15,149 bases of DNA from Saprospiraceae bacterium (GTDB lineage Bacteria > Bacteroidota > Bacteroidia > Bacteroidales > JAIPBB01). Positions 1 through 6,445 of the stretch are shown piece after piece. Made by a program: the position numbers and the translations under genes. Each line of letters begins with the position of its first letter. Positions within the stretch are counted from its first letter, which is position 1. The stretch covers positions 1 to 15,149 of the forward strand of contig JAIPBB010000108.1 of NCBI GenBank assembly GCA_021739805.1, written 5' to 3'. The notes under the pieces are model-generated. The model ran no database searches and was not told the origin of the DNA. It worked only from the letters and a program-made list of their open reading frames with translations.

Positions 1-26
1 TATTGATGCGAATAAGAAGAAGTGAT

Positions 27-136
27 GATGTCAAATGTCAGATGTCAGATGTAAAGAAGTCGGAAGTCAGAAGTCAGAAGTCGGAAGTCAGTGAAGTAAT
101 TAATTTCTAATTTCTAATTTCTAATTACTAATTACT
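27..136. repeat. Three consecutive heptamer arrays downstream of aroA
   Basis: Three different 7-base units follow one another. GATGTCA-like units occupy 27-54 (4 copies, one AATGTCA and one GATGTAA). GAAGTCA/GAAGTCG units occupy 56-90 (5 copies). AATTTCT units, then AATTACT, occupy 102-136 (5 copies). The last unit overlaps the TAA stop of aroA (132-134). Bases 1-26 show nothing recognisable. No gene or convincing terminator is visible in 1-131. The function is unknown; replication slippage is the simplest way to make such arrays. Confidence 0.85.
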
Positions 137-1553
137 CAATTATATCAAGTGCTTTTAAATCCTCCCAAAAACCCGGATAGGATTTGTTTACCACTTCCGA
201 ATCCTGAATTATTAATGATTTATTTAAAACAACCAATGGAGCAAAAGCCAATGCCATGCGGTGGTCATCGTAGGTATTTAGGAGTATGCTATTTCGTATA
301 GTATGAATATCCTCAGGCTTATGAATTAGAAGTTTTGAATTATCTTTGATTTCGCTATTATAACCACAATTGTGCAGTTCGCTATGCAAAGCATAAAGCC
401 TGTCGGTTTCTTTATGTTTTAAATTTTCCAATCCGCTTAGCTCAGCATTAATATTTAGTCCTGCACATGTAACTGCAACTGTTTGAGCAAGGTCAGGGCA
501 ATTTGAGAAATCGTAGTTAAACTCATCAACAACAAAATAAGTCTTTTTTAAAATAATATGATCTTCATGATATTCGGTATGAACTCCAAAGTTTTTAAAT
601 ATCCGTGCTATAATGGAGTCGCCTTGTAAACTGTTTTTTTTAAGACCCGGCAGGCAAATTTTTGCATCAGTTGAAAAAGCGACAATCTCATACCAATAAG
701 AAGCAGATGTCCAGTCGGATTCAATATTTATATTAATTGGAGTATAGTTTTGATTTTTAATTTCAATAGAATTATTTTCTCTTAAAACTTCTATCCCAAA
801 TTCTTTCATCATTTTGATAGTCATATCAAGAAATGGCTCTGATGCTATTTTTCCTTCCAGTTCAATTTCTAGTCCTTGTTTCAAGGTTGGTGCAATTAGG
901 AGTAGGGCTGTAATAAATTGACTGCTTACACTGGTTTGAAGTTTCAGGTTTAAGGTTTCAGGTTTCAGGTTTAAAGTTTCAAGTTTCAGGTTTAAGGTTT
1001 CAGGTTTCAGGTTTAAGGTTTCAGGTTTCAGGTTTAAGGTTTCAGGTTTCAGGTTTAAGGTTTCAGGTTTAAGGTTTAAGGTTTCAGGTTTCAGGTTTAA
1101 AGTTTCAGGTTTCAGGTTTAAGGTTTCAAGTTTTTGACCTTCAATAAGTAGGGGGGGGAAGCCATTTTTTTCATTATAAGTTATTTTTGCTCCCAATTCT
1201 TTTAGTGCATCAGCAAGAATTCCAATTGGGCGTTGCTTCATCCTTTCGGAACCTGTGAGCAGCCATTTTCCTTCAATTGTTGTTAAATATGCGGTGAGAA
1301 ACCTAAAAGTAGTTCCTGAATTTTTTGCATCCAGTTCGGTGATTTTTTTTGATTTGGAATCTGTTTTTTTGATTTTTTCGAGCAAAAAGTTCAGAAGCTT
1401 AGTGTCATCCGCTTCCGACAGATTATTGATTTGGAATTTGTTGTCACATAAAGCACTTATTATTAAAGCACGATTTGAAATGCTTTTAGAAGATGGAAGA
1501 AAAATACTTCCTTCAAAACTCCTGTTATTTAATCTTAAGTCTATGGGTTTCAT
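132..1553 (-). CDS. aroA: 3-phosphoshikimate 1-carboxyvinyltransferase (EPSP synthase) with an internal heptapeptide array
   Basis: Transfers enolpyruvyl from PEP to shikimate-3-phosphate, the sixth step of the cytoplasmic shikimate pathway. Visible family motifs: SSKSISNR (residues 21-28, substrate-binding Lys23 and Arg28), NSGTTFR (from 78), QRPIG (107-111), GFPPL (131-135), SVSSQF (208-213), then LKHKETDRL and TYDDHRMA near the C-terminus. The protein has 473 residues. Residues 142-204 are nine tandem (P/L)ETLNLK heptapeptides, placed where other EPSP synthases have a short turn between the PPL strand and SSQF. Removing them leaves about 410 residues, a usual length, and every motif lies outside the array. 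The ATG (1551-1553) overlaps the aroB stop as TAATG, implying translational coupling. A run of eight C on the coding strand (1151-1158) encodes Pro-Pro just before the array. Identity is secure; whether the expanded enzyme is active cannot be judged from sequence. Confidence 0.96.
   Translation of the reverse strand: MKPIDLRLNNRSFEGSIFLPSSKSISNRALIISALCDNKFQINNLSEADDTKLLNFLLEKIKKTDSKSKKITELDAKNSGTTFRFLTAYLTTIEGKWLLTGSERMKQRPIGILADALKELGAKITYNEKNGFPPLLIEGQKLETLNLKPETLNLKPETLNLKPETLNLKPETLNLKPETLNLKPETLNLKLETLNLKPETLNLKLQTSVSSQFITALLLIAPTLKQGLEIELEGKIASEPFLDMTIKMMKEFGIEVLRENNSIEIKNQNYTPININIESDWTSASYWYEIVAFSTDAKICLPGLKKNSLQGDSIIARIFKNFGVHTEYHEDHIILKKTYFVVDEFNYDFSNCPDLAQTVAVTCAGLNINAELSGLENLKHKETDRLYALHSELHNCGYNSEIKDNSKLLIHKPEDIHTIRNSILLNTYDDHRMALAFAPLVVLNKSLIIQDSEVVNKSYPGFWEDLKALDIIE
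933..1135. repeat. 28-copy heptamer array inside aroA
   Basis: Plus-strand units are GGTTTCA, GGTTTAA, AGTTTCA and one GGTTTGA: 28 uninterrupted units at 933-1128, then a degenerate AGTTTTT to 1135. Three heptamers make a 21-base period that encodes one heptapeptide on the minus strand. Every unit starting at 947, 968, 989, 1010, 1031, 1052, 1073, 1094 and 1115 is GGTTTAA, which reads as TTA (Leu). GGTTTCA at those places would read as TGA stop. Among the other 19 units only one (1066-1072) is GGTTTAA. Confidence 0.95.
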
Positions 1554-2635
1554 TATTTATTCAATTTATAAACCTTATTTTTCACAGGCATTAATGAATT
1601 TTGATAATAGTCTAAACTTCTGATTATTTGTTCAGTTTCAACGAAATTATTGATTGTGAATTTTCCCGGTTCTGAAATTAAAGTGAAATTAATTTTCCCG
1701 TTTTCATTTTTCTTGTCGTGCAACATAATTTCAATTAGTTTTTTGTAATTTGAAATTATATATGGTTGGAAATTGCTGTTGATATAAGTTGTAATTTCAT
1801 TAAGATGCTTGATGTTGAAATTGTTAACCATTTGTGATAAACAGCTTTCACAAATTAAACCTATTGCTACGGCTTCACCATGAAGTAGGGGAGAACTGTC
1901 ATTTTCCATCGAATATGATTCAATGGCATGTCCGATAGTATGCCCGAAGTTTAATGCTTTTCGGTCTCCTTTTTCAAAAGGGTCATCAGTAATGATTTTT
2001 GTTTTAATAGCAATTGATTGTTTAATTAATATTTCCCAATTGTTAATCTCTTTAAATGATTTCTGATTCAATTCATTCCATTGTTTTTTATCAGATATCA
2101 GGGCATGTTTAATCATTTCGGCATATCCGGCTTTCAAATGATTTTCAGGAAGAGTTTTAAGAAATTCAGGAAATATAAAAACTCCGGTAGGATTGCAAAA
2201 AGTACCAATTTGGTTTTTTATTCCATTAAAATCTATCCCTGTTTTACCACCAAAAGAAGCGTCAACCTGGGCAAGCAAAGTAGTTGGAATATTAATAAAA
2301 TTCATTCCCCTTTTAAAAGTTGAAGCACAAAAACCACCGATATCAGTAATCACACCGCCACCTAAATTAATTAGCAATGAATTTCTATCAGCATTTGAAT
2401 CAAGAAGCTTTTGCCAAATTTTTTCACATATTGCTAAATTTTTATTTCCTTCGCCACTATTAATCTTTATAAGAATATGATTTTTAAGAACAGGAAGATT
2501 TTGAATTAAAATAGGAAGACAATGTTGTTTGATGTTTTCATCAACCAGAATAAAAACCCGTGAGCCATTAAAATCATTAAGCTTTTTATTTAATTCTGAA
2601 AAATTATTCTCACCTATATATAAGTTTGAAATCAT
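1553..2635 (-). CDS. aroB: 3-dehydroquinate synthase
   Basis: NAD-dependent, metal-dependent cyclisation of DAHP to 3-dehydroquinate, the second shikimate step. Motifs in the 360-residue form: SGEGNK (60-65), the LGGGVITDIGGF nucleotide loop (91-102), PTTLLAQVDASFGGKTGID (117-135), AEMIKH (metal ligand Glu173), NFGHTIGHAIE (His232 and His236) and LLHGEAVAIG (His252, Glu254). The open frame reaches back to 2722, adding 29 residues. The ATG at 2633-2635 is preferred because the protein then begins MISNLYIG, as in relatives, because the length is usual, and because a TAnnTTTG box lies just upstream at 2658-2665, inside the would-be extension. It is followed directly by aroA, with TAA and ATG sharing one base, so the two form an operon. 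Confidence 0.95.
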   Translation of the reverse strand: MISNLYIGENNFSELNKKLNDFNGSRVFILVDENIKQHCLPILIQNLPVLKNHILIKINSGEGNKNLAICEKIWQKLLDSNADRNSLLINLGGGVITDIGGFCASTFKRGMNFINIPTTLLAQVDASFGGKTGIDFNGIKNQIGTFCNPTGVFIFPEFLKTLPENHLKAGYAEMIKHALISDKKQWNELNQKSFKEINNWEILIKQSIAIKTKIITDDPFEKGDRKALNFGHTIGHAIESYSMENDSSPLLHGEAVAIGLICESCLSQMVNNFNIKHLNEITTYINSNFQPYIISNYKKLIEIMLHDKKNENGKINFTLISEPGKFTINNFVETEQIIRSLDYYQNSLMPVKNKVYKLNK

Positions 2636-2657
2636 TAGCGGTTTATTTTCATTCAAA

Positions 2658-2665
2658 CAAAAGTA
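2658..2665 (-). promoter_or_regulatory. Candidate -7 box for aroB-aroA
   Basis: The minus strand reads TACTTTTG, matching the Bacteroidota -7 consensus TAnnTTTG. It lies 22 bases before the chosen aroB ATG and would give a very short leader. No convincing -33 TTG is seen at the usual distance. Confidence 0.35.
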
Positions 2666-2766
2666 ATAAAATATTCTCGCCGGAAAACTTAGTTTAAAGA
2701 GAATAGGTTTTTTTTTATGCAAAATAGTTATAAATGTAATTATGTGAATAATTTTGTGAAAATGGC

Positions 2767-2797
2767 TTGCTCAATCTTATGGGAAGTATTATTTTTG
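2767..2797 (+). promoter_or_regulatory. Candidate promoter for the lipoprotein-C10 protease cluster
   Basis: TTG at 2767-2769 and TATTTTTG at 2790-2797 (TAnnTTTG) are separated by 20 bases, near the Bacteroidota -33/-7 arrangement. Transcription would start about 80 bases before the ATG at 2887. Confidence 0.4.
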
Positions 2798-2886
2798 TTG
2801 CACCGAGTATATTTTTAGGTGTGCACAAGCGATTATATTTTATACTCAATAATTTAAATTTTATAAAGAACAAATAACCAATATTG

Positions 2887-3426
2887 ATGAGAAGATTTTT
2901 CGTTTTAGCATTGCTTTTATGTATAACATTAATTAATAATTCTTGCTGTAAGAGAACAAATCCAACCGTAACTACGATTGAAGAAATCAAAGTTGAAGAT
3001 ATTCAAACACAACCTCAGCAAAGCTATGCCGGACCGCATGTTTTAATTTACAAAACATCAGGCGATTACTCTAACAATGTTCCGGTTATATTATCTGAAG
3101 ATAAAACCAAGATCGTTTCATATCCTGACATAAAAGATGTTTATACAAATGGAAAACTTGCTCTACCTGAGCAATTGGCAAATGGATTTTTATTAGATAA
3201 TAGGGGAATAAATAAAGATGTAGCATTTACAAATTATTCCTATGAAGAGTATAGGAATCTTGAAAAAACTCCATCAGCAGCAGAACTATTGGAAAGAGTA
3301 ATTGATAAAGACCCACTTGTCGAATTATATGACTGTGGCGTAAAATATAAGTATAAATCTTTAGTGTCAGAATTAAACGAACTTATTAGTAATAACCAAT
3401 TCGAGAACTTTATTAAACTAAAATAA
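2887..3426 (+). CDS. Lipoprotein of unknown function upstream of a C10 protease
   Basis: A 179-residue protein starting MRRFFVLALLLCITL, a lipoprotein-type signal peptide with Cys20-Cys21 (INNSC; Ser precedes the Cys but the -2 and -3 positions are Asn, so the lipobox is imperfect). The mature part has a Pro/Gln-rich stretch, then a segment with VLIYKT, KIVSYPD, NGFLLDNRGI and TNYSYEEY, then a helical C-terminus with LVELYDCG. I recall similar conserved lipoproteins in Bacteroidales but know no function for them. A TTG three bases upstream (2884) is in frame; the ATG is preferred. The stop ends three bases before the protease ATG, so the two are almost certainly co-translated. Some C10 proteases have small inhibitors encoded beside them, but no inhibitor motif is evident here. 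Confidence 0.85.
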   Translation: MRRFFVLALLLCITLINNSCCKRTNPTVTTIEEIKVEDIQTQPQQSYAGPHVLIYKTSGDYSNNVPVILSEDKTKIVSYPDIKDVYTNGKLALPEQLANGFLLDNRGINKDVAFTNYSYEEYRNLEKTPSAAELLERVIDKDPLVELYDCGVKYKYKSLVSELNELISNNQFENFIKLK

Positions 3427-3429
3427 ATT

Positions 3430-4848
3430 ATGAGAGCAAAAATTTCCATTTTTTTTACCCTAATATTAATTTGCAGTTTTAGTTCATTTGCAGCATATGT
3501 ACCTATAGGACAAGCACGCAGCATAGCTAAGAATGCATTTTATGAAAAGCTAAGTGCCTATAAAGATATATCATATTCTGAGATTGTTTTCTCTCAGGAA
3601 TTTACAATTAATTATAATAACGAAGTGGTTTATTATGCATTTAACCTGGATGAGGAAAATGGCTATATTGTTGTAGCCGCCGAGGATAGGGTTCATCCTA
3701 TACTTTCTTATGCATTTGAAGGCAATTACTCTTTAAATGGTTATGCTCCTGCTTTTTACGATTGGATGGAAATGTATTCTAAACAAATTTATCATATAAT
3801 ATCAAATAATTTTCCGGGCACATCCGAAATTGACGAGCAGTGGATTTATTATTCAAATCGAAACACAAATTTAAGCAAATCAACATCTAAGGATGTAGGG
3901 CCGCTAGTAACCACAAAATGGGACCAGGATTGTTATTATAATACTGCATGTCCGGCAGCAGCAGCGGGTCCGTGCGGTTATGTATTAACAGGTTGTGTTG
4001 CTACTTCGATGGCACAGTTTATTAATTATCATGAATATCCAAAAAAAGGAAGTGGTTCAAATAGTTATAATGCTGGCTCCTATGGTACTTTAAGTGCTGA
4101 TTTTGGCTCAACAACCTACAATTATAAAAGTATGCCGGATCAATTAACAGCTGAGAATGCGGAGGTTGCTAAGTTGATGTATCATTGTGGTGTTGCTGTT
4201 GAAATGAACTATGGTCCTTATGGGTCTGGAGCACAATCATCAATAGCCAGAGATGCCTTGGTAAATTATTTTAATTATTCTCCTTCAACATTTTATGGTG
4301 AGAGAAGTTCATATACCGATTTACAGTGGAAAATATTAATTCGTGCCGACTTAATAAATTCTCGTCCACTCATGTATAGAGGACAAGGGAGCGGAGGTCA
4401 TGCTTTTATCTGCGATGGATTTCAATATCCTGATCATTTCCATTTTAATTGGGGATGGAGTGGCAGTGGCGATGGCTATTTTTTTATAAGTGCCCTAAAT
4501 CCGAGTTCAGGAAATTTTACTCAAAATCAAGCTGCAATTTGTAATGCACTTCCATCAACTCAGGCGGGTTCAACCGGATGCATAAGCCATGACGAATTAT
4601 CTAATTCCATTTCTATATATCCAAATCCGGCAAATCATGCTTTACATCTTGAAATTAATAATCTTCAAAACGATATGGAATTAAGCATTAGAGACCTTAG
4701 CGGTAGAATTGTAAAAGAAATTAGCATTATTAAAACTCAAGCCATTTTCTCCAGTGAAATTCAAATCGAAAATCTAAATTCAGGATTGTATTTTCTCACC
4801 ATAAAATCAGAAAATGATATAGTTGTTAAGAAATTTGTTAAGGAATAG
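3430..4848 (+). CDS. Secreted C10-family (streptopain-like) cysteine protease with T9SS sorting domain
   Basis: A 472-residue secreted protease of the SpeB/streptopain family. Residues 1-21 form a signal peptide (ending SFSSFAA). Residues 22 to about 110 resemble the C10 propeptide, with NGYIVVAAEDRVHPILSY at 78-94. The catalytic domain covers roughly 155-375, with nucleophile Cys189 in TGCVATSMAQ and His324 in SGGHAFICDG, followed by HFNWGWSGSGDGYF, the family's Trp/Gly-rich active-site segment. Residues 393-472 form a type A sorting domain (SISIYPNPA, DLSGRIV, GLYFLTIKS, KKFVKE), predicting export across the outer membrane by T9SS. The propeptide implies a zymogen. It is the second gene of a tight cluster, 3 bases after one lipoprotein and 10 bases before another. 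Physiological substrates are unknown. The protease call is firm; T9SS export is inferred from the domain and from porX nearby. Confidence 0.94.
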   Translation: MRAKISIFFTLILICSFSSFAAYVPIGQARSIAKNAFYEKLSAYKDISYSEIVFSQEFTINYNNEVVYYAFNLDEENGYIVVAAEDRVHPILSYAFEGNYSLNGYAPAFYDWMEMYSKQIYHIISNNFPGTSEIDEQWIYYSNRNTNLSKSTSKDVGPLVTTKWDQDCYYNTACPAAAAGPCGYVLTGCVATSMAQFINYHEYPKKGSGSNSYNAGSYGTLSADFGSTTYNYKSMPDQLTAENAEVAKLMYHCGVAVEMNYGPYGSGAQSSIARDALVNYFNYSPSTFYGERSSYTDLQWKILIRADLINSRPLMYRGQGSGGHAFICDGFQYPDHFHFNWGWSGSGDGYFFISALNPSSGNFTQNQAAICNALPSTQAGSTGCISHDELSNSISIYPNPANHALHLEINNLQNDMELSIRDLSGRIVKEISIIKTQAIFSSEIQIENLNSGLYFLTIKSENDIVVKKFVKE

Positions 4849-4858
4849 AAATAAAAAA

Positions 4859-5269
4859 ATGATGAAAAATAAAATTGTAATTTTATCCGGAATAATAATT
4901 CTTTTAGTTGTTGTTATAGCTTCAGCTTGCAAAAAAGAAGAAGAAGAACCCGAAGAGGGAGATATTAAAATCACATGTGTTCCTCTAGCAGGCGAAACTG
5001 TTGATGTTAGTAATCTAACTGTTGAACTTCATAAAAAAGCAACTTTTGAACTTTCATATAAAACAGCGAAAGCATCCGGTTCTGCAAGCAGTTCTTCTGT
5101 TAGCTTTTCTTCTGTGCCAAATGGAACTTATTACGCATTTGCATGGGAAGATCTTGATAATAGCGGCGATCCTACTATAGGTGATACTTATGGTTTTTGT
5201 GAAACTCCAATTAAAGTTGATGGAAAAAGTGTTTCTAAGACAATTATGATGTACGAAGAAAAAAATTAG
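4859..5269 (+). CDS. Small lipoprotein with a predicted beta-sandwich
   Basis: A 136-residue protein starting MMKNKIVILSG. The hydrophobic segment ends in ASAC (Cys24) followed by KKEEEEPEEGD, a standard lipobox and charged tether. Either ATG (4859 or 4862) can serve; the frame continues upstream into the protease gene but lacks a better start. The mature domain has alternating strands, NGTYYAFAWEDLDNSGDP and a closing strand with TIMMYEE. The DLDNSGDPTIGD stretch resembles a Ca-binding loop (Asp/Asn at alternate positions). This looks like the small transthyretin-type or Ig-like surface lipoproteins of Bacteroidota, but no specific family or function can be assigned. The gene sits 10 bases after the C10 protease, probably in the same transcript. 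Confidence 0.85.
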   Translation: MMKNKIVILSGIIILLVVVIASACKKEEEEPEEGDIKITCVPLAGETVDVSNLTVELHKKATFELSYKTAKASGSASSSSVSFSSVPNGTYYAFAWEDLDNSGDPTIGDTYGFCETPIKVDGKSVSKTIMMYEEKN

Positions 5270-5300
5270 ACCTTTTAGTCTATTTAAATTGTTAAATAAA

Positions 5301-5329
5301 TTGATAGATAGATTTTTTTTCTAATTTTG
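5301..5329 (+). promoter_or_regulatory. Promoter of the CAP-domain lipoprotein gene
   Basis: TTG (5301-5303) and TAATTTTG (5322-5329) with 18 bases between them fit the Bacteroidota -33 TTG / -7 TAnnTTTG pattern well. The predicted start of transcription lies about 28 bases before the ATG at 5364. This suggests the gene is transcribed separately from the protease cluster. Confidence 0.6.
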
Positions 5330-5363
5330 CAAATTATCTAATTATTAACCCAAAAAAAATATA

Positions 5364-6392
5364 ATGAAAGTAAAATTATTGTTTTCGACAATGTTTGTAT
5401 TATTAGCATTAGTCGTAATTACATCATGTAAAAAAGATAAAGATGATGATGATGATTCACCAAAATTAAACCCACAAGAACAGGCTTTAAAGGATTATAC
5501 TGATAATTATTTAGGATCTTCTGTTGTTGATCCTGCCTGGACTGGTTCTATTGCCGGTTGTGTGAGCGGTGACGTAAGTAATGATTCTCATAATAAAGTA
5601 GTACAAAGAGTTAATTATTTTAGAAAAATTTGTGGTTTGCCAAGTAATGTTACTCATAATGCATCTCAAAATAAAAAATGTCAGGATGCTGCTTTAATAA
5701 TGGCTGCTAATCACACCTTGACACATACACCTTCAGCAAGTATGACTTGTTATACTGCAGATGGTTATGATGCAGCTAGTCATGGCAATTTAGGGATAAG
5801 TTCAGGATACTCACCTGAAGAATCCAGTCATTCTGCAACTGGTGTAACTAACTACATTGAGGATTCAGGTTCAAATAATCTTCCAGTTGGTCACCGTGCA
5901 TGGATATTATTTCCCACTCTTAGTGCAATTGGTCATGGCTCTGTTTTTGTTCCAAGTCAAAATAATTTATCCACAAACTGTTTAATGTGGGGTGATAATC
6001 TTAATGGTTCTACATCAGGTTTGCCAGAATTTATTGCTTATCCACCTGCTAACTATGTTCCTGCTCCTTTAGTTTTTCCAAGATGGTCTTTTTATGTTGA
6101 TGGCGGTGATTTTGGTGGTGCAACTGTAACTATGACTGATGAAAATGGAGGAAATATTAGTACAAGCATTATTCATCGTGCATCACCTAATGTTATTCCC
6201 GGTTCAAGAATTGTTTGGGAACCTAGTGGAATAAACACTACTTCAAGCTCAGATGTAAAATACACAGTTACAATTGATAATATCTCCGGGGCACCAAAAA
6301 CATCTTATACTTATGAAGTAATAGTTTTGCCGGTAACCCAAACATCTAAAAGAATTAAAGCATCTGATAATTATTTTAGAGAGGTAAAATAG
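5364..6392 (+). CDS. CAP/SCP-superfamily lipoprotein
   Basis: A 342-residue lipoprotein. The signal peptide ends ITSC (Cys22), followed by KKDKDDDDD, an acidic tether. The CAP domain covers about 75-210: helix VVQRVNYFRKICGLP, then NKKCQDAALIMAANHTLTHTP, a Cys-containing loop, and GHRAWILFP. Candidate CAP-tetrad histidines are His121 and His177. The usual Gly-Glu-Asn-Ile segment appears as HGNLG (140-144), so one tetrad Glu seems replaced by Gly. Residues about 225-325 look like a C-terminal beta-sandwich (WSFYVDGGDF, ATVTMTDENG, YTVTIDNISG, YEVIVLP). CAP proteins have varied roles and bacterial members are mostly uncharacterised; cell-surface location is inferred from the lipobox. It has its own promoter and a terminator directly downstream, so it is probably monocistronic. 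Confidence 0.88.
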   Translation: MKVKLLFSTMFVLLALVVITSCKKDKDDDDDSPKLNPQEQALKDYTDNYLGSSVVDPAWTGSIAGCVSGDVSNDSHNKVVQRVNYFRKICGLPSNVTHNASQNKKCQDAALIMAANHTLTHTPSASMTCYTADGYDAASHGNLGISSGYSPEESSHSATGVTNYIEDSGSNNLPVGHRAWILFPTLSAIGHGSVFVPSQNNLSTNCLMWGDNLNGSTSGLPEFIAYPPANYVPAPLVFPRWSFYVDGGDFGGATVTMTDENGGNISTSIIHRASPNVIPGSRIVWEPSGINTTSSSDVKYTVTIDNISGAPKTSYTYEVIVLPVTQTSKRIKASDNYFREVK

Positions 6393-6413
6393 GTTTAGAA
6401 ATATATTTTATAG

Positions 6414-6445
6414 AGCTTCTTCAAATTATGAAGGAGCTTTTTTTT
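6414..6445 (+). terminator. Rho-independent terminator after the CAP lipoprotein gene
   Basis: The stem AGCTTCTTC (6414-6422) pairs with GAAGGAGCT (6430-6438), nine pairs with one G-U, around a seven-base loop. An eight-base T run follows (6438-6445). It lies between two convergent genes and its T run overlaps the ald stop codon. The reverse orientation has no T run, so it should act mainly on plus-strand transcripts. Confidence 0.85.

Noticed and set aside
933..1135. Telomere-like or G-quadruplex function for the GGTTTCA/GGTTTAA array
   Set aside because: The plus strand has a regular GG every seven bases, but only two-G runs with five-base loops, which predicts at best weak two-layer structures. 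There is no independent support.
1255..1623. Plus-strand open frame opposite the start of aroA
   Set aside because: It is antisense to well-conserved EPSP synthase motifs and has no recognisable features.
2636..2722. Longer aroB start at 2722
   Set aside because: The extra 29 residues have no family resemblance, and a promoter-like box lies inside them. The start at 2635 gives the normal N-terminus.
5267..5282. Terminator after the small lipoprotein gene
   Set aside because: TAGAC/GTCTA gives only a five-pair stem with no T run directly after it; too weak to annotate.
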